From Ziziphus jujuba (lineage: Eukaryota > Streptophyta > Magnoliopsida > Rosales > Rhamnaceae), in the NCBI RefSeq assembly GCF_031755915.1, contig NC_083388.1:12474501-12538500 (forward strand): a stretch of 64,000 nucleotides of DNA, written 5' to 3'. Positions 1 through 11,319 of the stretch are shown here, in pieces (position 1 is the stretch's first letter; each line of letters begins with the position of its first letter). Made by a program: the position numbers and the translations under genes. Under the pieces are notes generated by a model. It saw nothing but the letters and a program-made list of their open reading frames with translations. It had not been told where the DNA came from and did no database searches.

Positions 1-191
1 TCGTGGACGTTATAGGGAGGACTTCGAAGGAGGTAATGATGAGAATCCGCCCGTGCCCACACAACCGACAACTTACTGGGGTGCTGACTCGATACAGATG
101 AAGATCAGGCCAATCACTAGAGCTCAAGCCAAGAGATTTAAGGATAACATGGCTGCCTTTATACAGAGAGTAATTAATTCTCAAAAGGCCT
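1..191 (+). pseudogene. Ty3/gypsy polyprotein, 3' end (fragment cut by window edge)
   Basis: This is the last part of a gypsy pol frame. It reads through a Pro-rich stretch, then a WGAD motif and an ITRAQAKRFKDN motif, and continues open to a stop at 335-337, about 145 bases inside the sequence I assign to the LTR. The same C-terminal motif block recurs near 1950, 8200, 10255 and 14515, each time immediately before an LTR copy, so it marks the polyprotein end of one family. The element's 5' part lies outside the window. It does not represent a host gene. Confidence 0.8.
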
Positions 192-1173
192 TGTTAATAC
201 CTGAAGATAGAAAGCCTGTTTTAAGCATTCAAGTGGTGGAGGCCGATACAAACCCGGGTAGCTGTTATAGTGCAAATATAGACTCCGGACAGCAAGAAAT
301 GGTTCCAACACTTTATGGATTCAATGAATATCTTTAAGAGGTCATGGAAAAAGATAATGGTAGAACCAAAGGCAAATAAGAAGGGGTTGTGTGCATAGGG
401 GGAAGACATGGCCAGTTTTGCTATATTGTTTGCTGACTTTACTATATTTTGCTGAGTTGGCATTTTTTCTTTGTTCCAATCAAGGGCAATGTTTGGGACT
501 CAATGACCATTCTATTTGGCATCCTACAAGGCATATGGAAGCTAATTTGGAGCTTAAATTGGTCAAAGAATGGTAAAAGATAGCTTAGTTAAAAAGATAG
601 TCAAATAGTTTCCTAATTTAATTTTGACTTTTTGTTTTACGAAATTAGTCTTCTATTTGGTTTCTATTTATTTATTTGCTGGAAAAATCAACTTAAGAAA
701 GTTATTATTTTATTATTTTTATTGTAAATTAATTAATTCCTAGTTTAAAATAAAGTAATTAATTAATCAAAATTAGGTTAGGAAAGGAGAGAGAAAATTC
801 GGCCAAGCTTGGTTTCCTTATCCTTTTGGTTGGTTTTGTCCTAGGTTTTTAGGGTTTTATTGTTTTGTAACTCTAGCCTATTTAAGGACTTATTTTTGAG
901 GAAGAACACACCTTCAATATTATTCAGAAATTATTTTGTGAGATAGAATTCTTTTTGTTCTCTTTGAATATCTAAAATACTATTAAAGAGAATGTATTTT
1001 AGTTTTGACTTATCAATAAGGCATCCATAACCTATTGTGGCGGCCTCATTATAAGAAGGTTTCTAATTATAGATTGGGTAGGGGTTAAGGTTTTCCCATA
1101 AAAACTTGAACTTAATTGAGATTCGAGATAATATAAAACGAGTTTAGGCGCGAGTCGACTTAGGTTTGTATCA
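192..1173 (+). repeat. LTR 1 of the gypsy chain (about 980 bp)
   Basis: First of five related LTR copies. It follows a short purine run (caaaagg) and ends in GTATCA after a conserved CGAGTCGACTTAGG-like block. It contains the TTAATTAATT-rich middle found in all copies, a TATTTAAGG TATA-like box near 876, and the 'accTATTGTGGC' block near 1031. The primer-binding site expected just downstream is missing because the internal region has been deleted to mid-gag. The right edge is firm; the left edge is less sure, because no free 5' LTR border exists in this chain. Confidence 0.75.
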
Positions 1174-2097
1174 GGTAATTATGGAGATAATCTAGAGGAG
1201 GAGTTTGAAGGCATTTTTGCACTCCAATGAAGGAAAATCTGTGGGAGGCAAGTTAGGAAGGAAGATGATGACCTTGGAAATATTAAGGTCAATATTCTAC
1301 CTTTTAGGGGAAAAAGTGATTTGGAGGCATACCTAGAGTAGGAGGAGCGTATGGAGATGATATTCAATTGTCATAACTACTTTGAGGCAAAAAATGTTAA
1401 ATTGGTCGCTTTGCAATTTGGAAATTATGCACTCAGTGGTGGACTAATGAGCAAGGTACCTAAAGGAGAGTTGGTGATGAACCTATTACCACTTGGCAAC
1501 AAATAAAAGGAGCCATGAGAAAGAGAATTATGTCGATTCACTACCATAGGTTGCTGTATCAAAGGCTACAATTATTATCACAAGGAAGTAGGATCGTGGA
1601 GGACTACTACAAAGAGATTGAGATATTCATGATGAGGTTAAGTATGAATAAGGATCGTGAGGCAATCATGGCAAGGTTTTTAGGTGGTTTGAATTGTGAG
1701 ATAGCCAACCATGTGGAGTTACAACAATATGTAGAATTCAAGCATCTAGCCATCAAGGTTGAAAACCAATTCAAGAGGAGGGGTACAAGCTCATGGTTTG
1801 GAGGTGTTTCAAACAGTGGGAGGACTAATTCAAGTATTTGGAGAAGCAATCCTAACTAGAAGCAAGGAGATGAGAGTACTAATCACCTAAAGAGGGATGT
1901 TAAGGCCGAACCTGCACAAGCCACAAAGTTTGAAGGTAAATCTGATGAGAATATGCCCGTACCCATACAACCGACTACCCGCTAGGGTTTTGATCCTATA
2001 CAGTTGAAGACCCGGGCAATTACTAGGGCACAAGATAAGAGATTTAAGGACAACCTAGCTGGCTTCATACAAGAAGTTATCAATTCTCAATAGGGCT
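1174..2097 (+). pseudogene. Internal region 1: deleted gag joined to pol end
   Basis: Immediately after LTR 1 the sequence enters the middle of gag without primer-binding site or leader. It contains a retrotransposon gag domain (DDDLGNIKVN-like start near 1265, then a KRFVPSHYHRLLYQ-like segment near 1530, and an MRLSMNKDREA segment near 1635), broken by stops and frameshifts. Near 1930 it jumps to the pol C-terminal block (TTR-GFDPIQ, ITRAQDKRFKDN) before LTR 2. Protease, reverse transcriptase, RNase H and integrase are absent. At about 0.92 kb it is a deletion derivative of the internal region seen at 3076-8337. Confidence 0.75.
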
Positions 2098-3075
2098 TGT
2101 CAATACTCAAAGATTCAAAGCCTGTTTTAAGCATTCAAGTGGTGAAGGCTGATATGGACTTAGGTAGCTGTTATAGTGCATTTATGGACTCTAGGTAGCA
2201 AGGAATGGGTTCAACACTTCTTGAAATCAATTTATATCACTAAGATATCATGTAATTAAGTCAAGGTAGAAGCAAAAGCAACCAAAGAGACCATTTGTGC
2301 ATGGAAGAGATTTTTGGCCGAATTTGTTGTATTTGCTGCTGACTTTGCTGTATTTTGGTGATTAAGCATTTTCTCTTTGTTCCAACCAAGATCAACGTAT
2401 GGGATTCATAATTAATCCTATTTTTCTTCCTAGACGGCATATTGGAGCTGATTGGAGCCTTTACAAGCTAGAAATTGGTCAAAGTTAGTTTAGTTGTTAA
2501 ACTAGTCAACTAGTTTCCTAATTTGAGTTTAATTTTTTGTTTTAGGAAACTATCTTTTATTTTGGTTTCTATTTGTTTATTTGCTGGAAAAATAAACTTA
2601 GGAAAGTTATAATTTTATTATTTTGATTGTAAATTAATTAATTCCTAATTCAAAATAAAGGAATTAATTAATATAAATTAGTTTAGGATAGGAAGGTGAA
2701 ATTCGGCCAAGCATAGTTTCTTATTCTCTTTGGCAAGTTTACCCTAGACTTTTAGGATTTTATTTTGTTCATTCAAATCCCATTTAAAGGATTATTTTCA
2801 ATGAGAAATCAGCTTACATATTATTCAAAAATTTATTTGTGAGAAAAAAATTCTCTTTGTTCTTTTTGAACACCTAAAACACCGTTAGAGAGTTAGTGTT
2901 TTAGTTTTGACTTATCAATAGGACATCCATCACCTATTGTGGTATCTTCAGCATATACCAAGGTTTCTAATCACAAGTTGATTAGAGGTTAAGGTGGCCA
3001 TTAGAATCTGAATTTAATTGTGATCCAGTCTAATATAATACGGGTTTATGAGCAAGTCGACCTAGGTTTGTATCA
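2098..3075 (+). repeat. LTR 2 of the gypsy chain (about 980 bp)
   Basis: Second LTR copy, alignable along its length with LTR 1, 3 and 4. It starts TGTCAATAC and ends GTATCA, followed two bases later by a primer-binding site. It serves as the 3' LTR of internal region 1 and the 5' LTR of internal region 2, so the two elements share it. A TATA-like box lies in the CCATTTAAAGG segment near 2780. Confidence 0.8.
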
Positions 3076-4207
3076 TTTGGTATCAGAGCCTGGTTTTGTT
3101 CAGGTTTGATCTATCTTATTTGTTTTATTTATTTTTGTGTTATTCTACAATTTTAGCATTAGGTTAGGATTTTTCTTAGTTCATACACGTTCTGCATAAA
3201 AAAAAAAAGTTCAAATCGTTTTTCCTAGTCACATTAGGTTTCCTTGTTTTACCGTATTTTGCTTCCTAGTTTATTGGTTTTTTTCATCATTGTTCTTGTT
3301 AATTTGGTTTGTTGTTAATTTTTCTTTGTTGTTTTAATATTAAATTATTTGTACTCATATATTAAAAAAAAAAAAGAGTTTTGAAAGCATATTGCATAAA
3401 AACCTAAAAATTATGCAATTTGTTGTTGGTGAAAGTTAGTCTCGGCTTTGGTGGAAATTTTGGTGTGGAATTGCAAATTTTAGTGTTGATTCTTGCTACT
3501 GGAGTTGTGTTTATATTCTATGAGTAGATAGAAAAAAAAAAGCAAGGAAAAGAAAAGCCAAATGCTGAATGAAAAAAAAAAAAAAAAAGCCCAGTTTTAG
3601 TTGAAGTTTGGAATTCAAATCTGTTTGTTGGAAATTTGTTGGAGTTGCTTGGTTATTGCCTATTTATTCAATATTTGGTTGTTGGTAAATTTAATTTTGA
3701 GTGCTCAGATTGTTTGGATTAAAATTGGTAAAGGATTTGATACAAAAACTTAAATTACAAGAACTACAACCAACAACTATTCCATATTTTGCTCTAATTG
3801 ATTCTTGTTCGTTGTTTGAATCTCTTTCTATATTTTATCCTTAAATTTTTTGTTTCTTTATATTCTAGACCATTATTTATTGATTCCAAAATTTCATTGA
3901 TATTTGACATTGTTTTGGATTAGTTAGGTCGAGACTAGATTTTGTCAATTCACTCGGTATTTTTTTGTTTTAATTGCTGTTTTTTTGATAAGTTAAATTA
4001 AGGCATACTTGTGATCTAGTTGCTGTTTATGTGTGTTTTGAATAGAACTTTGAGATAATTGTTTGAGTGGCAAAAGGCAAGAGAGTACGAGCTTAAAAGA
4101 GAGTTGAAAGCCAAAACTAGTGTGCAAACACGAGTGTCGAGACTTTGATTGAGTGAAACACGTGAAGAAGTGATTTTGGTAAGGATTTTTGCATTATTTA
4201 TACTAAC
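3076..4207 (+). other. Primer-binding site and untranslated leader of gypsy unit 2
   Basis: TGGTATCAGAGCC at 3078-3090 matches the classic plant initiator-Met tRNA primer-binding site, two bases after the LTR. It is followed by about 1.1 kb of untranslated leader with several A-tracts (3199-3208, 3363-3374, 3530-3541, 3571-3589). The leader ends at the gag ATG at 4208. The same leader with the same landmarks recurs at 11320-12470, which shows it is a family trait. Confidence 0.8.
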
Positions 4208-4800
4208 ATGGAAGATTATAGAATGAGAAAAGGAGATGGCTTATTAAGAATTAATGAAGAGGAATCTGTAGGTTTAAGGGTGAATATTGAGTAACGGGAA
4301 GTGGAGGTGAACCTACAGACATGATGGCGATCTTAGAACAACTCCAAAGGATGAATGCTCGCTTTTACCACCTAGAACAAAAAATGGATAGATTTGAGAA
4401 TTCACAAGGTGGGATGAATCCTATGGTGGATTTCAATGGAGGTCGAGGATGAGGACGAGGACGAGGACGAGGACGAGGAGGCCGTGGACGTCTTTGGGTA
4501 GGATTTGAGGAAGGTAATTTTGGAGACAATCTAGAGGAGGAGTTTGATGATATTTTTGCTTACCAAGGAAGGCCAGACTGTGGGAGACCAGCTAGAGAAG
4601 AAGGTTATGATCTTGGAAACATTAAGGTCAACATACCACCATTCATAGGAAAGAGTAATCCGGAAGCCTACCTAGAGTGGGAGGAGCGAATGGAGACTTG
4701 GAATCCGAAAGTGAGTAATCTGAGGGAGATGCCGAATTTATTCATGAAGAACATGAGGAATCTAAAACACTCAAGGCTTCAAGGGCTGAATTGAGCTTAG
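4208..4800 (+). pseudogene. gag remnant, gypsy unit 2
   Basis: The gag frame starts at the ATG after 'catactaac', the same context as the gag start of unit 4 at 12471. An N-terminal segment is followed by a coiled, charged stretch (ILEQLQRMNA-like) and by an RG-rich box at 4439-4490 encoded by repeated GGACGA, interrupted by a TGA. The gag core starts near 4610 (LGNIKVNIPPF) and breaks at about 4697, where a deletion joins it to sequence upstream of the protease. The nucleocapsid zinc knuckle has been lost here. The gene is not functional. Confidence 0.75.
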
Positions 4801-4869
4801 TGGCAAGAAGGGTTCTAGCCATGTACAAAGATGAGGATCAAATTCAAAGCGAGAACATCTTCCACTCGA

Positions 4870-5540
4870 TGTGAAATTCAAAGTAATATATGTAGTATGA
4901 TAGTTGATAATGGAAGTTGTGCTAATGTAATTAGTAATTTGATAGTTAATAAATTAGGATTAGTAACCATTAAACATCCAGAATCATATAAATTACAATG
5001 ACTTAATGATAGTGGTGAGATGAAAGTAAACAAACAAGACAAAGTAAAATTCAGCATTGATAAATATGTGGATGTTGTATTTTGTGATGTTCTTCCCATG
5101 CATGCTGATCATATTTTATTGGGGAGGCCATGACAATTTGATAAGAATGACATACACTATGGAAGAGAGAATTCCATTATTTTTAAATTTAAGGGAAAAA
5201 AGGTTAATATGGAGCCATTAACTCCAAAGGGGGTATTCAGAGACCAATTACAAATGCAACAAATGAGGGAAGCCGAACGGCTTAAAGAGAAAGCAAGCAT
5301 GGCACCCACGGTTTCACCATCCATCCAAGAGGGTAGGTCTGAGCTTGCTGTCCAAGGTAAGTCTTTTAAAACTCAAATTAAGTGGAAAGAGCAAGACAAA
5401 CCCAAGAGTAAGAGAAATCAAGCGAAAGTCGAGAGTGGTGAGACAAAAGGGGAATCCGTGAGTGAGAGGGAAAGAGAAAGGAAAGAGAAGAAAAAGAATG
5501 ATTTTTATCTTAGTCTTGGGAAGTTAAAAAAGAAATTTTG
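4870..5540 (+). pseudogene. Retropepsin-like protease remnant and charged linker, gypsy unit 2
   Basis: Between 4890 and 5135 the sequence encodes the protease core: a 'MIVDNGSC' active-site block (the family normally carries D-G/T-G at this place, so the residue pattern is altered), an LVTIKHPESYKLQ block and a HILLGRP block. Internal stops follow near 5000 and 5133. An open segment at 5209-5541 encodes a very Lys/Glu-rich linker that leads into reverse transcriptase in other copies (compare 9500-9830 and 13720-14076). Confidence 0.7.
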
Positions 5541-6940
5541 AGTGATATATCCTTGCTGGTCAGGATTTATAAAGATGTTTATTTCAATGATCAAGCTAAC
5601 CCTGAAGAACTTGAATTACCAAGTTTTATCTCTTATCTTTTACAGGATTTTGAAAATGCCTTTTTGGAGGAGATACTTAATCGTTTACCATCTATCCAAG
5701 GGATTGAACATCAAATTGATTTTTTTCCGGGAGCTGCAATTCCTAATAAGCTTGCATATAGGAGTGACCCCGAGGAGATAAAGGAGCTACAAAGGCAGGT
5801 AGTAAGTTGCTTGACAAAGGTTATATTCATGAGAGCATGAATTCATGTGCTGTTCTTGCTTTGTTAGTACCTAAGAAAGATGGATCATGGTGCATGTGTA
5901 TTGATTGTAAGGCTATTAATAATATAATTATTAAATATAGACATCCAATTCCTAAGTTAGATGATATGTTAGATAAATTACATGGTGCATGCATGTTTAA
6001 TAAAATTAATCTTAGGAGTGGATATCATCAAATTAGGATGCAAGAGAGTGATGAATGGAAAACCGCATTTAAAACTAAATATGGTTTGTATGACTGGTTA
6101 GTAATGCCATTTGGTCTAACTAATGCACTGAGCACTTTCATGAGATTAATGAATCATATTTTTGGAAAATTTGTGGTTGTTTATTTTGATGATATTCTTG
6201 TATATAGTAGGCATTTAGATGAGCATGTAGAACATCTTAGGTTAGTTTTAGGAGTACTTAGGAAGGAAAGATTATTCACTAACCTTAAAAAGTATGATTT
6301 TTGTAAAGATTAATTGGTTTTTCTAGGATTTGTTGTAAGTACTACATGAATTAAAGTTGATCAATCCAAGGTGAAAACAATCCAAGAGTGGCCGAAACCT
6401 ACATCTATTACCCAAGTGAGGAGCTTTCAAGGTTTGGCTAGTTTCTACCAATGATTTATCAAGGATTTTAGCACTATCATAGCACCTTTGATTGAAGTTG
6501 TAAAGATGAATGTTGGATTCAAATGGGAGAAGCACAAGAAAAATCTTTTAATTTATTAAAAGAAAAATTATCTAATGCACCTTTAGTAGTTTTGCCTAAT
6601 TTTTCTAAAATTTTTGAAAATGAATGTGATGCTTTTGGTGTAGGTATTGGAGTTGTCTTTGTGTAAGAAGGAAGACCCATAACATACTTTAGTGAAGTAC
6701 TCGATATACGATAAAGAGATGTATGTGTTGGTGAGGGCTTTGGAGACGTGGCAGCATTACTTAATGCCAAAGGAGTTTATAATTCATATGGATCATGAAT
6801 CATTGAAGCACATAAAAGGTCAAGGGAAGCTTAACCGATGGTATGCTAAGTAGATTGAGTTCATTGAGACTTTTTCTTATGTCATTCGCTACAAGAAAGG
6901 TAAGAAAAATGTGGTTGCCGATGCATTATCCCAAAGGTAT
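5541..6940 (+). pseudogene. Reverse transcriptase and RNase H, gypsy unit 2 (frameshifted)
   Basis: The N-terminal RT segment (5541-5815, with PGAAIPN and 'YRSDPEE') shifts frame near 5805. The next frame (5807-6313) holds the finger and palm motifs: [31 protein letters not shown] and the catalytic YFDD at about 6181-6192. A 'VIRPFI'-equivalent stretch near 6160 is missing compared with the copy at 15000. Connection and RNase H follow (6320-6940) with LSNAPLVVLPNF and [18 protein letters not shown] motifs, but with several stops and shifts. RT, RNase H and integrase are in the Ty3/gypsy order. Enzymatic activity is not expected. Confidence 0.85.
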
Positions 6941-8337
6941 GTATTATTTTCTACCTTACATGCTAGATTGCTTGGATTTAAACAAATAAAAGAACTTTAT
7001 GAGCATGATAGTGACTTTGAAGAAATAGTTAGGAACTACGCAAAACATGGTTTTGATAAATTTTATATTTTTTGAGGGATATTTGTTTAGGAAAAATCAA
7101 CTTTGTGTGCCTAATTGTAGCATTAGAGAATTGTTAGTGAGGGAAGGTCATGGTGGTGGTTTTATGGGTCATTTTGGTGTCTTTAAAACTTTATCATCCT
7201 TACTATAAGAACATTTTTATTGGCCTAACATGAGGAGAGATGTGGAGAGAATATGTGAAAGATGCTTGAAATGCGGAAAATCCAAGTCCAAGTTGAAGCC
7301 ACACGGTTTGTATCTCCCATTGCCAATTCCATCTATTCCTTGGGTGGATTTGTCCATGGATTTTGTTCTTAATTTATCTAGTTCTAGGACAGGTAAGGAT
7401 TCAATTTTTATTGTTGTGGATAGTTTTTTTAAGATGGCACATTTTATTACATGTAATAAAACTGATGATGCATCTAATGTTGTTAATTTATTCTTTAAGG
7501 AAATTGTGAGGTTGCATGGTATACCTAGAGCTATTGTTTCGGATAGGGATGCTAAGTTGTTAAGTTATTTTTGGAAAGCTATGTGGGCTAAGTTAGGAAC
7601 TAAACTTTTATTTTCAACTACTTGTTATCCATAAACTGATGGACAAACTGAAGTAGTAAAAGAACTTTGTCTGCATTGTTAAGGGCTTTAATTAGTATAA
7701 ATTTAAGAACATGGAAGGAATGTTTGCCACATGTTGAATTTTCTTATAATAGATCTTTGCATTCAGTTACTAAATAGACACTATTTGAGATTGTTTATGT
7801 TTTTAATCATTTGACTCTATTAGATTTAACACCTTTATCTTTAAGTGAACGTGCTAATCTAGATGGAAAGAAAAAAGCTGATTTTATGAAGCAGATTCAT
7901 GAAAAGACAAAGGCAAGCATTAAGAGGAAGACTAAGCAATTTGCAAAGAATTCTAATCAAGGCTAAATAAAGGTTGTTTTTTAACTTGGAGATTGTGTAT
8001 GGTTGCATTGAAGAAAGGAGAGGTTTCCCAAACAAAGAAAGTCAAAACTTATGCCGCATGAGGAAGCTTCATTTATCGGGTGAGTATAATGTTAGTGCTA
8101 CATTTAATGTTGCTGACTTATCTCCATTTGCTGCAGGTGATGATTTTGATTTGAGGGCAAATCCTTTTCAAGAGGAGAGGAATGATGAGAATCCACCAGT
8201 ACCTGTACAACCGATTACCCACTGGGGTGCTGATCCTATATAGTTGAAGACTAAGCCAATCACTAGGGCATAGGCTAAGAGATTTAAGGACAACCTGGCT
8301 AGATTCATATAAGGAGTTATCAATTCTCAAAAGGGCT
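6941..8337 (+). pseudogene. Integrase and polyprotein C-terminus, gypsy unit 2
   Basis: An HHCC zinc-binding region spans roughly 7140-7280 (GHFGVFKT, then CERCLKC). The catalytic core follows: DFVL near 7360, IVSDRDAKL near 7540, and TDGQTEVV near 7638, i.e. the D,D-35-E triad positions. A TAA at about 7632 splits the core. The C-terminal part (7660-8160) includes the motif SGEYNVSATFNVADLSPF near 8078-8131. Then come the family's WGADPI and ITRA blocks before LTR 3. This is the most complete of the chain's internal regions, at about 5.3 kb, but it is interrupted at many sites. Confidence 0.85.
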
Positions 8338-9297
8338 TGTCAATACCCAAAGATTCAATGTATGTTTTAAGCATTTAAGTGGTGAAGGTTGATATGGACC
8401 CGGATAGCTGTTTTAGTACAATTATAAACTCCGGGAAGCAAAGAATGGGTTCAACTCGTCTTGAAATCAATTGAAATCACTAAGATGTCATGGAATCAAG
8501 TCAAGGTAGAAGCAAAAGCAAGCAAGGAGACCATTTGTGCATGGAAGAGATTTTTGGCCAAATTTGCTGTATTTGCCGCTGGCTTTGCTGGATTTTGGTG
8601 ATTAAGCATTTTCTCTTTGTTCCAATCAAGGTCAACATATGGGATTCAAAATTATTCCTATGGCATCCTAGATGGCATATTGGAGCATATTTGGAGCTTT
8701 TAAAAGCTGAAAATTGGTCAAAGTTAGCTTAGTTGTCAAACTAGTCAACTAGTGTCCTAATTTGAGTTTGAACTTTTATTTTAGAAAACTATCTTTTATT
8801 TTGGTTTTTATTTGTTTATTTGCTGGACAAATCAACTAAGGAAAGTTAGAATTTTATGATTTTGATTATAAATTAATTAATTCCTAATTCAAAATAAAGA
8901 AATTAATTAATACAAATTAGTTTAGGAAAGAAAGGTGAAATTCGGCCAAGCATAGTTTCCTATTCTCTTTGGCCGGTTTTACCCTAGACTTTTAGGATTT
9001 TATTTTGTTCATTTAAAACCTATTTAAAGGCTTATTTTCAATGAGAAATCAGCTTACATATTATTCAAAAATTTTTTTGTGAGGAAAGAATTCTTTTTGT
9101 TCTCTTCGAACACCTAAAACACCATTAAAGAGTGAGTGTTTTAGTTTTAACTTATCAATAGGACATCCATCACCGATTGTGGCATCTTATAATCGCAAGT
9201 TGATTAGGGGTTAAGGTGGCCATTAGAATCTAAACTTAATTGTGATTCGGGCTAATATAATACTACTTTAGGAGCAAGTCGACCTAAGTTCGTATCA
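8338..9297 (+). repeat. LTR 3 of the gypsy chain (about 960 bp)
   Basis: Third LTR copy, closest by eye to LTR 2 (shared wording around 8480-8760 and 2250-2520). It ends CGTATCA at 9291-9297. No primer-binding site follows: the next base run enters gag near the zinc knuckle, so the adjoining internal region begins with a deletion. Shared between units 2 and 3. Confidence 0.8.
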
Positions 9298-10395
9298 AAA
9301 TTTGATCCTAAACCTTCAAGAACTAGAGATATTGTCCGTTTTAAGTGTCAAAGACGAGGACATATTACCAACCAATGCCCAAATAGGAGAATTATGCATG
9401 CTGGTCATATTTTATTGGGTGGGCCATGACAATTACATAAAGATAATATATACTATGGTAGAGAGAATTCCATTGTATTTAAATTTAAGGGAAAGAAGAT
9501 TAAGCTGGCACCATTAACTCCAAAGGAAGTATTTAGAGACCAACTTCAAATGCAACAAAGGAGGGAGGTCGAACAGCTCAAGGAAAAAGAAAGTATGGCA
9601 CCCACGGCTTCACCATTTGTGAAGGAAAGTATGGTTGACTCATTCATCCAAGGTAAGTCTTGAAAAAATGAATTTGAGGGGAAAAAGAGAGATGAAACCG
9701 AGAGAGAGATAAAAATGGTGAGAAAGCCGAGAGTGAGGGAAAAATAGTGGTGGCTGAGAGAGGTAAAGAAAAAGAAAGGAAAGAGAAGAAAAAGAATTTT
9801 TTTTACCTTAGTTTAGGTGAGGTTAAAGAAGCAATTTTGAGTAATAAACCATTACTGGTCATAATTTATAAAGATGTTTATCTAAATGATCAAGCTAGCC
9901 TTGAAAAGATTGAATTACTAAATTCTATTTCTTCTCTTTTGCAGGGATTTAATGATGTCCTTCCGGAGGAAATTTCTAGTGGTTTACCACCTATTCGAGG
10001 GATTAAAAATCAAATTAACTTTATTCCTGGAGCTGCGATTCCTAATAGACCAGCATATAGAAGTAATATCGATGAGACGAAGGAGCTACAAAAGCAGATA
10101 AGTGAGTTGTTAGACAAGAGTTATATTCTTGAGAGCATGAGTATTTGTGCTGTCCCTGTTTTACTAGTACCTAAGAAAGATGGATTATGGTGCATGTGTG
10201 TAGATTGTAGGGCTATTAATAGTATAACTATTAAATATAGTGATGCGGATCCTCCTTTGCTCGCACAACCAACAACTCGCTGGGGTGCTGACCCGATACG
10301 AATGAAGATCAGGCCGATCACTAGGGCTCAATCTAAGAGTTTTAAGAAAAATCTTGCTGCCTTTATCCAGGGAGTAATTCATTCTTAAGAGGGCT
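9298..10395 (+). pseudogene. Internal region 3: gag knuckle, linker, RT start, pol end
   Basis: It starts with the gag nucleocapsid knuckle (FKCQRRGHITNQCP, near 9340-9385; one Cys of the usual CX2CX4HX4C appears replaced). It jumps to the protease end (HAGHILLGGP near 9398), the Lys/Glu-rich linker and an open RT N-terminal segment from 9747 to about 10240 (PGAAIPNRPAYRS, LVPKKDGLWCM). At about 10240 the frame passes directly into the polyprotein C-terminal block, so the open reading frame 9747-10388 is a deletion chimera rather than a gene. About 1.1 kb in total. Confidence 0.75.
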
Positions 10396-11319
10396 TCTCT
10401 ATACCTGAAGATCCAAGACTTGTTTTAAGCATACAAGTGGTGGAAGCCGATATGGAGCGGGGTAGAGGTTTTGGTGCATTTATGGAGTCCGGACAGCATG
10501 AAATGGATCCAGTGCTTCATGGATTCAATAAATATCACTAAGAGGTCATGGAAACAAGTCAAAGCAGAAGTAAAACCAACTTGTACAGAGTTGTACGGAC
10601 AACTTCAAAATTTGGCCGAAAATTGCTATATTGCTTGTTGGCTTTTTCTTTTTCCTCCAAGCAATGGAAACGTGTGGGACTTCATGAACAGCATATTTGG
10701 AATCCTACAAAGTATATGGAAGCTGATTTGGAGCTTAAATGGATCAAAGTCAACTTACTCAAAAAGATAGTATTTTAGTTTCCTAATTTGATTTCTACTT
10801 TTTGTTTTAGGAAATTACCTTTACTATTTGGTTTTTATTTATTTATTTGCTGGGAAAATAAGTTTAGGAAAGTTATTAATTTATTATTTTTATTGTAAAT
10901 TAATCAATTCCTTATTCAAAATAAAAGAATTAATTAATCAAAATTAGATTAGGAAAGGAGGAGACTTTCGGCCATATTAGGAATCTTTATTGCATGGCCA
11001 GTTTTACCTATTAGGGTTTATTTTGTTTTCTCTTAGCCTATAAAACGGCTTGTTTTTGAGGAAGAACACACCATTAATAATATTCAGAATTTATTTTGTG
11101 AGATCGAATTTTTCTTTGTTCTTTTGAACGCCTAAAACACCATTAGAGAGTGAGTGTTTTAGTTTGACTTATCAATAGGACTTCCATCACCTATTGTGGC
11201 GTCTTCATTATTTACCAAGGTTTCTAATCATAGATTGGTTAGGGGTCAAGGTGACCATTAGAACTTGAACATAATTGGATAATACGGGTTTAGGAGCAGG
11301 TTGTTCTAGGTTCGTATCA
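10396..11319 (+). repeat. LTR 4 of the gypsy chain (about 925 bp)
   Basis: Fourth LTR copy, ending TTCGTATCA at 11319. The expected first TG reads TC here. A good TATA box (CTATAAAACGG) lies near 11038, a position equivalent to TATTTAAGG in LTR 1. Followed by a primer-binding site, so it is the 5' LTR of unit 4 as well as the 3' LTR of unit 3. Confidence 0.8.

Noticed and set aside
3078..3090. tRNA gene signal at TGGTATCAGAGCC sites
   Set aside because: These are primer-binding sites complementary to the 3' end of initiator-Met tRNA next to LTRs; no cloverleaf surrounds them.
9747..10388. 213-aa open frame as a gene
   Set aside because: It is a fusion of the gypsy linker, RT N-terminus and polyprotein C-terminus produced by an internal deletion.
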